From contig JAWKZN010000001.1 of assembly GCA_041395945.1 (NCBI GenBank), forward strand, positions 682,001 through 746,000: 64,000 bases of DNA, read 5' to 3'. Positions 8,401 through 17,546 of the stretch are shown piece by piece (position 1 is the first letter of the stretch; every line of letters begins with the position of its first letter). The position numbers were made by a program, and so were the translations under genes. The notes below the pieces were generated by a model. That model searched no databases and was not told the DNA's origin. It saw nothing but the letters and a program-made list of their open reading frames with translations. This DNA comes from Pseudomonadales bacterium. GTDB lineage: Bacteria > Pseudomonadota > Gammaproteobacteria > Pseudomonadales > Azotimanducaceae.

Positions 8401-8751
8401 GTGCGTAGAAACAAGATCATAGAAGCTCTGGAAAACGAGCAGCTCAAAACCGATATCCCCGAATTCGGTCCGGGCGACACGGTGGTGGTGCAGGTGAAGG
8501 TGATCGAAGCCAACCGAGAGCGGTTGCAGGCCTTCGAAGGTGTGGTGATCGGTAAGCGCAATCGCGGTCTGAACTCTGCGTTCACTGTGCGCAAGATCTC
8601 CCACGGTGTTGGTGTGGAGCGCACGTTCCAGAGCCACAGCCCCATGATCGCCGGCATCGAAGTCAAACGTCGCGGTGATATCCGGCAGGCAAAACTCTAC
8701 TATCTGCGCAACCTGTCCGGCCGTGCTGCACGTATCCGGGAAAAGGTCTGA
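8401..8751 (+). CDS. rplS: 50S ribosomal protein L19
   Basis: L19 sits at the 30S-50S interface. The 116-residue product carries FGPGDTVVVQVKVIEANRERLQAFEGVVIGKRNRG and KVRRGDIRQAKLYYLRNLSGRAARIREK-type family motifs (here VKRRGDIRQAKLYYL). Translation starts at GTG 8401 behind a clear CAGGAG at 8387-8392. The stop codon TGA (8749-8751) lies inside the first copy of a 16-bp tandem duplication. Confidence 0.97.
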   Translation: MRRNKIIEALENEQLKTDIPEFGPGDTVVVQVKVIEANRERLQAFEGVVIGKRNRGLNSAFTVRKISHGVGVERTFQSHSPMIAGIEVKRRGDIRQAKLYYLRNLSGRAARIREKV

Positions 8752-8776
8752 CAGGAGTCAGGTCTGACAGGAGTCA
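8745..8776. repeat. Two perfect tandem copies of a 16-bp unit over the rplS stop
   Basis: GGTCTGACAGGAGTCA occurs at 8745-8760 and again at 8761-8776 without interruption. The first copy supplies the last rplS codon and its TGA; the second is untranslated. A degenerate third start (GATCTGA) follows. Confidence 0.85.
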
Positions 8777-9211
8777 GATCTGATCGAGGGGAAAGAGCAA
8801 CCAGCTCACTAGGCTTGGGGACGGGGGAGAGAGCTGCCTAGTGAACTGGTCGGGTCCAGTTAGCCGGCGGAGAGACGATACCGGTTAGCTGTGTCCGCAG
8901 CGTTCAGAGGCGACCGGGGGGACGACCGGTGGGATGCTTCTGGAGACGTTGCGGCGCTGTTTCAGTAGGTTCAGTTTTCGTGCCAGTTTTTGAATTTCCC
9001 CCGCGGAACGCCTGAATATTTCAAAAAACCCATCTGAATCAACGTATTGCGAATACCAGCAAGCCGCTTCCGGGTTCGCCGGGTGGTCGCCTTGTCCTGG
9101 CTTGTGGCATGCTGCCGACGTCTGGCAGGTGCAGAAAACTGTCAGAGCCTGACGCATTGGGTCAGTCGCAGCGGGTCTGCACAGGTCAGTCCGGGACAGA
9201 TGGATGATTGA
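8752..9211. other. 460-base gap between rplS and xerD
   Basis: No convincing gene is seen. The gap holds the second repeat copy after rplS and a near-perfect inverted repeat (CCAGCTCACTAGGC at 8801-8814 against GCCTAGTGAACTGG at 8836-8849, one mismatch, 21-base loop) with no T-tract. It also holds a locally AT-richer stretch around 8960-9060. On the minus strand a 113-codon frame (8885-9226) reads through it. The middle of that frame (SDGFFEIFRRSAGEIQKLARKL) looks protein-like, but the frame overlaps the xerD start, has odd Cys-rich ends and resembles no family I know. Confidence 0.5.
8801..8849. terminator. Stem-loop downstream of rplS
   Basis: Fourteen-base arms with one mismatch enclose a purine-rich loop (TTGGGGACGGGGGAGAGAGCT region). 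Its position 50 bases after rplS fits an end-of-operon structure or an RNA-stability element. The lack of a following T-run argues against a standard intrinsic terminator. Confidence 0.35.
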
Positions 9212-10156
9212 ATGACAGTCTTGCAAGGCACCCCTTCCTTCTCCGACCCGCGCTCAGAGCAGGCCGGAAAGCCCGTAGCGCCGGATCCGGCGATCGATCA
9301 ATACCTGGATGAGATCTGGCTCGCCAGAGGGCTGAGTGCCAATACCCTCGCCGCTTACCGGCGGGATCTGCGGGCCCTGCATGCTGCGCTGGGCAAGCCG
9401 CTGCTGCAGGCCGGTGAGCAGGATCTGCTCGCGGTGATTGCCCGACGGTTTGCGCAGGGCTACAAAACCCGCTCTTCCGCCCGCTGGCTTTCCTGCGTGA
9501 AAGGCTTCTACCGTCAGCAGGTGCACGGTGGACGTCTTACCACGGATCCCGCCGCCCATCTCGAACATCCGCGGCTCGGGCGCCATCTGCCCGAATCCCT
9601 CTCGGAACAGGACGTTCGCGCGCTGCTCTCGGCTCCGGACACCGAGACCGCCACAGGTTTACGGGACAGGGCCATGCTCGAGGTTCTGTATGCGTCCGGC
9701 TTGCGCATTTCCGAACTGGTAACCCTGCGGGCGGGTGCGGTCAATGCGCGTCAGGGTGTGGTGCGCATCGTCGGCAAGGGGGGCAAGGAACGCCTGGTCC
9801 CCATTGGGGAGGAAGCGTTGAGCTGGGTTACGCGTTTTATCAGTGAGGGCCGGATGGCACTGGTACAGGGCAGCCCCAGTGATGCCCTGTTCCCGAGCCG
9901 GCGCGGTCGGGTAATGACCCGTCAGACATTCTGGTATGCGATCAAGCGCTACGCGGCGCTTGCGGGGATCAACCGGAACATATCGCCGCATACCCTGCGA
10001 CATGCTTTCGCCACGCATCTGCTCAATCACGGTGCGGATCTGCGTGCCGTCCAGATGATGCTGGGTCATGCAGACTTGTCCACCACCCAGATCTATACTC
10101 ACGTCGCGCAAGCACGATTGAAAACCCTGCATGGTATCCACCATCCCAGGGGTTGA
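9212..10156 (+). CDS. xerD: Site-specific tyrosine recombinase XerD
   Basis: With XerC, XerD resolves chromosome dimers at dif under FtsK control. The 314-residue protein has an N-terminal SAM-like core-binding domain (IDQYLDEIWLARGLSANTLAAYRRDLR) and a C-terminal catalytic domain. Visible catalytic residues are R165 (ASGLRISEL), H260/R263 (HTLRHAFATHLL), H286 (LGHADLSTTQ) and the nucleophile Y295 (IYTHV). Linkage to dsbC downstream supports XerD rather than XerC. The N-terminus is about ten residues longer than usual, so a later start is conceivable. Confidence 0.95.
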   Translation: MTVLQGTPSFSDPRSEQAGKPVAPDPAIDQYLDEIWLARGLSANTLAAYRRDLRALHAALGKPLLQAGEQDLLAVIARRFAQGYKTRSSARWLSCVKGFYRQQVHGGRLTTDPAAHLEHPRLGRHLPESLSEQDVRALLSAPDTETATGLRDRAMLEVLYASGLRISELVTLRAGAVNARQGVVRIVGKGGKERLVPIGEEALSWVTRFISEGRMALVQGSPSDALFPSRRGRVMTRQTFWYAIKRYAALAGINRNISPHTLRHAFATHLLNHGADLRAVQMMLGHADLSTTQIYTHVAQARLKTLHGIHHPRG

Positions 10157-10315
10157 GCCCTGCAGGGGAGTTTCTGAGCGGATATCGGTTCATGGACAGG
10201 TCCTTGGGCGAACCTGAGTGACAGATCAGGGTCCAACTGGCAGTTCCCGGGCCGCGCACCGGGTCGCCGGCGCAGTCCGCGATCAACAGTTCAACAGAAT
10301 AACAGGCGAAGAAAG

Positions 10316-11086
10316 ATGAAGTTATCCGGCACCCTCAGGTGGATTTTTCTGGGACTGGCAGTTTTCAGTGTCGGGATGTTGCTGCCCGGCGCACCGGTTT
10401 CCCGGATCGCAGCGGCGGAAAAAGCGCCGGACAACGGTCAGGTACTGATCACGAAACTGCGCGCCCTGCGCCCGGACATTCCGATTGAGCGGGTAGGACC
10501 TTCGCCACTGCCGGGTATTTTCACACTCGAGCTTTCCGGCGGCACGGTTTTCTACGGTACCGCCGATGGCCGCTACCTGTTCACCGGCGATCTCTATGAG
10601 CTTCAGGAAGATGATCTGGTGAATCTTGCCGAGCTCGGTCGCATTGAGAAGCGCCACGATCTGATGGCCTCGGTGAAGACCTCGGATATGGTGATTTTCC
10701 CCGCCACCGGCGGCACCAAGGCGGTGATCAACGTGTTTACCGATGTCGATTGCGGCTACTGCCGCAAGCTGCATCAGGAAGTTCCCCGTTTGAACGAGCT
10801 CGGCATCGAAGTGCGCTATCTCGCCTATCCCCGGGCCGGTATCGGCTCGCGGTCGTATCAGAAGATCGTCTCGGCCTGGTGTTCGGCTGACCCGAATTCA
10901 GCCCTTACCGCGCTGAAGGCAGGCGCCGAGATTCCGGATGCCACCTGCCCGAATCCGGTGGCGAACCAGTTTGAGCTGGGACATGAAGTCGGCGTGACCG
11001 GCACACCATCCATCGTCCTCGAAGACGGACGGCTGCTGCCCGGATACGTTCCCGCGGACGAACTGGCCAGCACACTGGGTATTTAA
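10316..11086 (+). CDS. dsbC: Periplasmic disulfide isomerase DsbC
   Basis: DsbC reshuffles wrong disulfides in periplasmic proteins. The 256-residue precursor has a signal peptide (positive start, hydrophobic WIFLGLAVFSVGMLL, probable cleavage after IAAA near residue 34). A DsbC N-terminal dimerisation domain (GPSPLPGIFTLELSGGTVFYG) follows, then a thioredoxin-fold domain with the CGYC active site at residues 146-149. The cis-proline loop is in GVTGTPSIVLEDG. It sits between xerD and hom as in pseudomonads. Confidence 0.96.
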   Translation: MKLSGTLRWIFLGLAVFSVGMLLPGAPVSRIAAAEKAPDNGQVLITKLRALRPDIPIERVGPSPLPGIFTLELSGGTVFYGTADGRYLFTGDLYELQEDDLVNLAELGRIEKRHDLMASVKTSDMVIFPATGGTKAVINVFTDVDCGYCRKLHQEVPRLNELGIEVRYLAYPRAGIGSRSYQKIVSAWCSADPNSALTALKAGAEIPDATCPNPVANQFELGHEVGVTGTPSIVLEDGRLLPGYVPADELASTLGI

Positions 11087-11137
11087 CTGCCACAACCGTA
11101 AGATGGCGCCCTCACGATCGGATCAGGGAGTGGGCGC

Positions 11138-12433
11138 TTGGAAGCCCTGAAAATAGGCATTTGTGGTCTTGGCACCGTGGCTCAGGGTGTCCTGGAAGTG
11201 CTGTCCACCAACGGTGAGCAGATCGCTGCCCGGGCAGGGCGACCCATCGAGGTCGTGCGCATCGCCAGTCGCTCGGAAAAACCCGGCGTTGATCTGCTCG
11301 GAGCCGCCTTCTCCACGGATCTCACCACGGTTCTCAACGACCCCGCCATTGAGGTTGTAGTGGAGCTGATCGGTGGCGAAGCCGTTGCGCACCGGTTCAT
11401 CCGCGACTGTCTGAATGCCGGCAAGTCGGTGGTCACCGCAAACAAGGCGGTGGTCGCCGTGCATGGCGATGAGCTTCTGGCACTGGCGGCCCGCAAGGGC
11501 GTGCATCTGGTTTTTGAAGCAGCGGTTGCAGGCGGCATTCCGGTCATTGCGGCGCTGTCGAAGTCTCTCGCGGGGAACCGGATCGACTGGCTGGCCGGCA
11601 TCATCAACGGCACCTCCAACTACATTCTCACCGCAATGGCCCGTCAGGGCAGGACCTTCGAAGAGGCACTCGCCTCTGCTCAGAAGCTCGGCTATGCGGA
11701 AGCCGATCCAACCTTTGACGTCGAAGGTATCGACGCTGCGCACAAACTGACCATCATGTCGGCGCTGGCCTTCGGTATCGGCTTTCGCTTCGATGAGGTG
11801 TACTGCGAAGGAATTGCGGATGTCACGGTTGAAGACATCGAGTATGCCCGTCAGCTCGGTTACCAGATCAGGCATCTGGGTATCGCGAGGGCCGGCGCGG
11901 CTGGTGTGGAACTGCGCGTGCATCCCACCCTGGTGCCCGATCAGCAGCTGCTGGCCAGTGTCAACGGCGTGATGAACGCTGTACTCGTGCACGGCAATGC
12001 AGCCGGTGACACGCTCTACTATGGTGCGGGTGCCGGTGCGCTGCCTACCGCCTCTTCGGTGGTTGCAGACCTTATCGATCTGGCGCGGGGACAGGCCATG
12101 TCACCGCAGGTGTGCCGGCAACGGGATGACCGTGCGGTCGCCGCCATCGATGCTGTTGAAACCGGCTTTTATCTGCGCATCCCTTCTCTGGACAAGCCGG
12201 GAGTATTTGCCCAGGTGGCCACCATACTCAGCCAGCACGACATCAGTATCGAAGCGGCGATACAGAAAGAGCAGGCGGACCAGTTCGATGATCAGCAACC
12301 CTGGGTGCCGATCATCATCCTCACCGAGGACATTCTGGAATCGAAGGTCAGAAAGGCGATCGAAGCGGTGCAGCGGCTGCCCCAGGTGGTTGGCAGCATC
12401 CGCTGCATCCGGGTTGAACACTTCCGCGGATGA
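11138..12433 (+). CDS. hom: Homoserine dehydrogenase
   Basis: Hom reduces aspartate semialdehyde to homoserine for threonine and methionine synthesis. The 431-residue monofunctional enzyme has an N-terminal NAD(P)-binding fold (IGICGLGTVAQGV), the catalytic domain (ANKAVVAVHGDEL, FEAAVAGGIPVIAAL, GIINGTSNYILTAM, GYAEADPTFDVEGIDAAHKL) and a C-terminal ACT domain (SLDKPGVFAQVATILSQHDISIEAAIQKE), likely for feedback control. TTG 11138 is used, with AGGGAG at 11125-11130 placed well. No thrC follows; recJ overlaps the stop by four bases. Confidence 0.96.
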   Translation: MEALKIGICGLGTVAQGVLEVLSTNGEQIAARAGRPIEVVRIASRSEKPGVDLLGAAFSTDLTTVLNDPAIEVVVELIGGEAVAHRFIRDCLNAGKSVVTANKAVVAVHGDELLALAARKGVHLVFEAAVAGGIPVIAALSKSLAGNRIDWLAGIINGTSNYILTAMARQGRTFEEALASAQKLGYAEADPTFDVEGIDAAHKLTIMSALAFGIGFRFDEVYCEGIADVTVEDIEYARQLGYQIRHLGIARAGAAGVELRVHPTLVPDQQLLASVNGVMNAVLVHGNAAGDTLYYGAGAGALPTASSVVADLIDLARGQAMSPQVCRQRDDRAVAAIDAVETGFYLRIPSLDKPGVFAQVATILSQHDISIEAAIQKEQADQFDDQQPWVPIIILTEDILESKVRKAIEAVQRLPQVVGSIRCIRVEHFRG

Positions 12434-14148
12434 TGAATCTGGAAATCTCCGAGCGGCCGGTTCCGGCTGGATCGCTGGCGGGCGCGGGAGACCTGCCGCC
12501 ACTGCTGGAGCGCATCTATCTGAGCCGCGGCATTGAGCGGGCCGCGCAGCTGCAGCTCGGGCTCGAAGCGCTCACACCGCCGGATACCCTGCCGGACATC
12601 GACCGGGCGGCGGCGCGTCTCGCAGACGCGATCGAGCGCAGTGAACATATTCTCATCGTCGGCGATTTCGATGCCGACGGTGCCACATCGGTTGCCCTTG
12701 GCGTTTCGCTGCTGGAAGCCCTCGGCGCAGCCCGGGTGAGCTTCCTTGTCCCGAATCGATTCGAATTCGGCTACGGATTGTCACCGGAAATCGTGGCCAT
12801 TGCCCAGGCTCAGACACCGGACGTCATCGTCACGGTGGACAACGGTGTCTCCAGCGTCGCAGGGGTCGCCCTCGCCCAGAGCGCGGGCATTGATGTGATT
12901 GTCACCGATCACCATCTCGCCGGGTCGGAGCTGCCTGCCGCACACGCCCTCGTGAATCCGAATCTGCCTGACAGCCGTTTCCCGAGCCGTGCCATGGCAG
13001 GGGTGGGGGTCATCTACTACGTGCTCAGTGCCACGCGCAGTGAACTGCGCAGACGCGGCTGGTTCGCCGGGCGGTCTGAGCCCAATCTCGCGGACTGGCT
13101 CGATCTGGTAGCGGTCGGCACGGTGGCAGACGTGGTGCCCCTTGATTACAACAACCGGGTGCTGGTGGAGCAGGGGCTGCGGCGCATCCGTGCCGGGCGC
13201 TGCAGGGTCGGCATCCGTGCACTGGCAGAGGTGGCGGGCCGCGATCCTGCGAAACTGTCTGCCCAGGATCTGGGTTTCGCAATCGGTCCGCGACTGAATG
13301 CCGCCGGTCGGCTCGATGACATGAGCATCGGCATCCGCGCACTGCTGAGCACGGACTACAGGCAGGCCCGTGAAGCGGCCACGGTGCTCGATGAACTGAA
13401 TCAGACCCGGCGCGAACTGGAAGCGCAGATGGTGCGCGATGCGGAGCTGATCGTGGCTACCCATGATGCCGATGTGGGAGATCGCTTCGGTGTCTGTGTC
13501 TATGACCCGAGCTGGCACCAGGGCATCGTCGGGATTGTTGCCGGCCGCCTGCGGGAGAAAGTACATCGTCCCGTTATCGCCTTCGCAGATGCCGGGAATA
13601 TCGCACCCGATGAGCTGAAGGGTTCGGCGCGTTCTGTACCGGATCTTCATGTGCGTGATCTGCTCGATGCCATTGCCACCCGCTATCCCGGCATGCTGCT
13701 GCGTTTCGGTGGCCATGCGATGGCGGCCGGGCTGTCCATCAAGCGTGTGCACTACCCGCGTTTTCAGAAGGTATTCGATGAGCATGTGAAGCGGTTTCTA
13801 CCTGCTTCGGCCCTCTCGCCCGTCATCGTCACCGATGGTTCGCTGGCTGCGGAAGAGACCACGCTGCCGATGGCACGACGGCTCGCCGCAGGTGGTCCCT
13901 GGGGTCAGCAGTTCCCGGAGCCGAGTTTTCACGATGATTTTGATCTCGTCAGTCAGCGGGTGGTCGGTGAGCGGCATCTCAAGCTGGTACTGCGCAGGGA
14001 CGGCAGACTGTTTGATGCGATTGCATTCGGGCAGGCGGCGCTGGATGCCGTGGCGCGAGTGCACGCCGTGTACCGGCTGGCGGAAAACGACTACCGGGAC
14101 AACTGCACCCTGCAACTCATGGTGGAGCATCTGCAGCCGTTGCCTTAA
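12430..14148 (+). CDS. recJ: Single-stranded-DNA exonuclease RecJ
   Basis: RecJ degrades single-stranded DNA 5' to 3' in recombination and mismatch repair. The 572-residue protein shows the DHH motifs GDFDADGATSVALGV, VTVDNGVSS and VTDHHL with NPNLPDSRFPSRAMAGVGV. The DHHA1 domain includes RFGGHAMAAG, and a C-terminal OB-fold carries EPSFHDDFDLVSQRVVGERHLKL. ATG 12430 overlaps the hom stop (ATGA), implying coupling. The recJ-prfB-lysS order is conserved in many gammaproteobacteria. Confidence 0.96.
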   Translation: MMNLEISERPVPAGSLAGAGDLPPLLERIYLSRGIERAAQLQLGLEALTPPDTLPDIDRAAARLADAIERSEHILIVGDFDADGATSVALGVSLLEALGAARVSFLVPNRFEFGYGLSPEIVAIAQAQTPDVIVTVDNGVSSVAGVALAQSAGIDVIVTDHHLAGSELPAAHALVNPNLPDSRFPSRAMAGVGVIYYVLSATRSELRRRGWFAGRSEPNLADWLDLVAVGTVADVVPLDYNNRVLVEQGLRRIRAGRCRVGIRALAEVAGRDPAKLSAQDLGFAIGPRLNAAGRLDDMSIGIRALLSTDYRQAREAATVLDELNQTRRELEAQMVRDAELIVATHDADVGDRFGVCVYDPSWHQGIVGIVAGRLREKVHRPVIAFADAGNIAPDELKGSARSVPDLHVRDLLDAIATRYPGMLLRFGGHAMAAGLSIKRVHYPRFQKVFDEHVKRFLPASALSPVIVTDGSLAAEETTLPMARRLAAGGPWGQQFPEPSFHDDFDLVSQRVVGERHLKLVLRRDGRLFDAIAFGQAALDAVARVHAVYRLAENDYRDNCTLQLMVEHLQPLP

Positions 14149-14171
14149 ACTCCCGCGGTTTCGAGGTCCAT

Positions 14172-15270
14172 ATGTCCGATTTCAACATTATTCGCGAACA
14201 CATCAGAGACTTGAGCGAGCGCGACCGCGCGCTCAGGGGGCATCTTTGACCTCGAAGACAAGCAGCTGCGATTTGAAGAGATAGAACTCACCCTCGCCGA
14301 TCCTGATGTCTGGAACGACCCGGACAACGCCCGTGCCCTGAACAAGGAGCGGGTCGAACTGGCAGAGGTGCTGGGTCTGTTCAAGCGGCTGGCCTCGCAG
14401 CTCGGCGATCTCTCCGAGCTCGCAGAACTCGCAGCCGAGGAAGCAGACGATGCCACCCTGGCTGAAGTCGAGAAAGATCTCGGCAGGCTGGAGCAGGATC
14501 TGGCAGCACTCGAGTTCCGCCGCATGTTCGAAGGCGAGATGGATCCGGCCAATGCGTTTCTCGAAATACAGGCGGGCTCCGGCGGCACCGAAGCCCAGGA
14601 CTGGGCGGAGATGCTGCTGCGCATGTATCTGCGCTGGGGTGAGAAGCGGGGTTTCACGACGGAGATCATAGAAGTGTCTCCCGGCGAAGTGGCCGGGGTG
14701 AAAGGAGCGACCGTGCAGTTCAATGGCGATCATGCTTTCGGCTGGCTGCGCACCGAGACCGGCGTGCATCGGCTGGTCCGCAAGTCTCCGTTTGATTCCG
14801 GCAACCGGCGTCATACCTCCTTTGCGTCTGTCTTTGTTTCGCCCGAAATCGACGACGATATTGAAATCGAGATCAACCCGGCCGATCTGCGCATCGACAC
14901 CTACCGGGCAAGCGGGGCGGGCGGGCAGCATGTGAACCGCACGGACTCTGCGGTGCGTATCACCCATCTCCCCACCAATACCGTTGTGCAGTGTCAGAGT
15001 GAGCGCTCCCAGCATCAGAACAAGGACAAGGCGTTCAAACAGTTGCGTGCCAAGCTCTACGAGCTGGAGATGCTCAAGCGCACCGCCGAGCTGCAGGAGA
15101 TCGAAGACAACAAGGCCGACATCGGCTGGGGCAGTCAGATCCGCAGCTACGTGCTGGATCAGTCCCGGGTGAAAGACCTGCGCACCATGGTTGAGCGCAG
15201 TGATCCGGATACGGTGCTGGACGGGGATCTGGACGAATTCATCGAAGCGAGCCTGAAAGCCGGACTCTAG
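14172..15270 (+). CDS. prfB: Peptide chain release factor 2, with programmed +1 frameshift
   Basis: RF2 terminates translation at UGA and UAA. The coding sequence is 14172-14246 joined to 14248-15270. Codon 26 is an in-frame TGA (14247-14249), preceded by the internal Shine-Dalgarno AGGGGG (14235-14240) and the slippery CTT. This is the standard autoregulatory site where RF2 shortage favours +1 slippage. The joined product is 365 residues, the same length as E. coli RF2. The stop-recognition SPF motif falls at residues 205-207 and the catalytic GGQ at 250-252, matching E. coli numbering. This is a functional recoding site, not a broken gene. Confidence 0.96.
14235..14250 (+). promoter_or_regulatory. 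RF2 programmed frameshift signal
   Basis: AGGGGG, three-base spacer CAT, slippery CTT and stop TGA followed by C reproduce the canonical prfB recoding site. The spacer CAT replaces the TAT found in E. coli. A weak termination context (TGAC) is retained. Confidence 0.95.
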
Positions 15271-15305
15271 TCCTGCTGCACGGCCACACACCACAGGCTC
15301 TTTGC

Positions 15306-16790
15306 ATGACTGAAGAAAACAACCTCATTGCCAATCGCCGGGAAAAACTCATCCGCTGGCGTGACCTGGGCCGGCCCTATCCCAATGACTTCCGGCGAGA
15401 AGCGCTGGCCCGGGATCTGCTCGAGGCATTTGAGGGAAAAGACAAGGCGGCTTTAGAGACGAACGTCTCCCGTACCGCCGTGTGCGGTCGAGTGATGCTG
15501 CGCCGGGTCATGGGCAAGGCGAGCTTCATCACCCTGCAGGATGTCAGCGGTCGGATCCAGTGCTACATCCGTCAGCAGGATGTCGGGGAGACAGCCTACG
15601 AGCAGTTCAACGAACTCTGGGACATCGGCGACATCGTGGGTGTGCGTGGCACGCTGATGCGCACCAACAAAGGCGAACTGACCGTGGCCGCCGATCATAT
15701 CGAACTGCTGAACAAGACGCTGCGTCCGCTGCCAGAGAAATTTCACGGTCTCACGGATCAGGAGATCAAGTACCGGCAGCGTTATCTCGATCTGATGATG
15801 AACGCGGAATCCCGCCGGGTTTTTGAGATCCGCTCGCGCACGATCGGTGCGGTTCGGGAGTTTTTCACAGCGCGCGCCTTCATGGAAGTGGAGACGCCGA
15901 TGATGCATGCGATTCCCGGTGGTGCAGCCGCGCGCCCGTTTGTCACCCACCACAACACCCTCGATCTGGAATTGTACCTGCGCGTGGCGCCTGAGCTGTT
16001 TCTCAAGCGGCTGGTGGTCGGCGGCTTCGAACAGGTATTCGAGATCAACCGCAATTTCCGCAATGAAGGATTATCCACCCGCCACAATCCCGAGTTCACC
16101 ATGCTCGAGTTCTACTGGGCCTATCACGACTACCGGGATCTGATCGCGCTGACCCAGGAGCTTCTGAGTGAAGTCGCTGTTGCCGTGACCGGCAGCACTC
16201 AGGTCAGCTATCAGGACAGGGTCATCGATTTCGGTCAACCGGCGCGCTGTCTCACCATGAGTGAAGCGGTTGTGGAGTACACGGATCTCAGCGCCGCGGA
16301 TGTGCAGGATCCGCAAGCACTCAGGCGCGCGCTGACCGCTTCGGGCGTGGCGGTGGACGACTCCTGGGGTCCCGGAAGACTGCTCGTCGAGGTCTTCGAT
16401 GCCCGGGTTGAAGACAAGCTGGAGCAGCCGACCTTCATCACCGCCTACCCCGCTGAAGTGTCACCGCTGTCGCGGCGCAACGACGATGCCCCGGAGTTCA
16501 CCGATCGCTTCGAGCTGTTTATCTGCGGCCGGGAAATCGCCAATGGCTTTTCGGAATTGAACGACCCGGAAGATCAGGCCGAACGTTTTCGCGCTCAGCT
16601 CGAAGCGAAGGATCGGGGCGATCTCGAGGCCATGGGTTTCGACGAAGACTACATCACAGCGCTGGAGTACGGCCTGCCACCGACGGCGGGTGAGGGCATC
16701 GGGATCGACCGACTGGTGATGCTGCTGGCGGATGTCAGCTCCATCCGCGACGTGCTGCTGTTCCCACTGATGAGGCCAAGGCATGGCTGA
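15306..16790 (+). CDS. lysS: Lysyl-tRNA synthetase, class II
   Basis: LysS charges tRNA-Lys. The 494-residue enzyme has an N-terminal OB-fold anticodon-binding domain (VCGRVMLRRVMGKASFITLQDVSG). The class II catalytic domain has motif 2 (FRNEGLSTRHNPEFTMLEFYWAY) and motif 3 (GEGIGIDRLVMLL). The final eight bases overlap ung, whose ATG is at 16783. It follows prfB by 35 bases, as in E. coli. Confidence 0.97.
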   Translation: MTEENNLIANRREKLIRWRDLGRPYPNDFRREALARDLLEAFEGKDKAALETNVSRTAVCGRVMLRRVMGKASFITLQDVSGRIQCYIRQQDVGETAYEQFNELWDIGDIVGVRGTLMRTNKGELTVAADHIELLNKTLRPLPEKFHGLTDQEIKYRQRYLDLMMNAESRRVFEIRSRTIGAVREFFTARAFMEVETPMMHAIPGGAAARPFVTHHNTLDLELYLRVAPELFLKRLVVGGFEQVFEINRNFRNEGLSTRHNPEFTMLEFYWAYHDYRDLIALTQELLSEVAVAVTGSTQVSYQDRVIDFGQPARCLTMSEAVVEYTDLSAADVQDPQALRRALTASGVAVDDSWGPGRLLVEVFDARVEDKLEQPTFITAYPAEVSPLSRRNDDAPEFTDRFELFICGREIANGFSELNDPEDQAERFRAQLEAKDRGDLEAMGFDEDYITALEYGLPPTAGEGIGIDRLVMLLADVSSIRDVLLFPLMRPRHG

Positions 16791-17481
16791 GGAAAGAATC
16801 CGGCTCGAGCGCTCCTGGAAAGAGGCGCTTCGGCCGGAATTCGAACAGCCCTACATGCAGGAACTGCGACGTTTCCTTCGTGCCGAGAAACAGGCCGGTA
16901 AGGTTGTCTACCCTCCCGGAGAGAGGATATTTGCCGCCCTGGACATCACCCCGTTGCCCGCAGTCAAAGTCGTCATCATCGGCCAGGACCCCTACCACGG
17001 CCCGGGTCAGGCCCACGGGCTTTGTTTTTCGGTGCTGCCCGGCGTGCCCAATCCGCCCTCGCTGGTGAACGTGTTCAAGGAGATCAACAGTGAATTTGCC
17101 GATGGCGGCAGGCGTCTCGATGGCAGCCACGGCTGCCTCGAACCCTGGGCGCGCCAGGGGGTGCTGCTGCTCAATGCGGTACTCACGGTGGAGCGTGGTC
17201 AGGCGGCCTCGCACCAAGGGAAGGGCTGGGAGACCTTCACCGATGCGGTAGTGCAGGTACTCAACGAGCGCCGCGACCATCTGGTCTTCCTGCTCTGGGG
17301 CAGCTACGCACAGCGCAAAGGCGCGAAACTCGATCGCAGCCGACACTGTGTGCTCAGTGCCCCTCATCCCTCACCCCTGTCGGCACACCGGGGCTTCTTC
17401 GGCTGCAATCACTTCCGTAAGGCCAACGACTATCTTGAGTCCCAGGGTGTGCGTCCCATCGACTGGTTCGACGTCGCCTGA
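16783..17481 (+). CDS. ung: Uracil-DNA glycosylase
   Basis: Ung removes uracil from DNA to start base-excision repair. The 232-residue protein has the family 1 catalytic motif VIIGQDPYHGPGQAHGL (catalytic Asp at residue 69), the uracil-binding LLLNAVLTVERGQAASH segment and the DNA-intercalating HPSPLSAHRGFFGCNHF loop. It overlaps lysS by eight bases, so it is probably co-transcribed with it. Confidence 0.96.
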   Translation: MAEERIRLERSWKEALRPEFEQPYMQELRRFLRAEKQAGKVVYPPGERIFAALDITPLPAVKVVIIGQDPYHGPGQAHGLCFSVLPGVPNPPSLVNVFKEINSEFADGGRRLDGSHGCLEPWARQGVLLLNAVLTVERGQAASHQGKGWETFTDAVVQVLNERRDHLVFLLWGSYAQRKGAKLDRSRHCVLSAPHPSPLSAHRGFFGCNHFRKANDYLESQGVRPIDWFDVA

Positions 17482-17546
17482 ATCGTTTGCCCGCTCATCC
17501 AGTCACAGAACTTGTTAAATTCAACTACCCGGAAGGAGACAGAGCC

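Noticed and set aside
14172..14249. Apparent premature stop in prfB, as if a pseudogene
   Set aside because: The AGGGGG-CAT-CTT-TGA-C context is the standard programmed frameshift and the joined product is full length.
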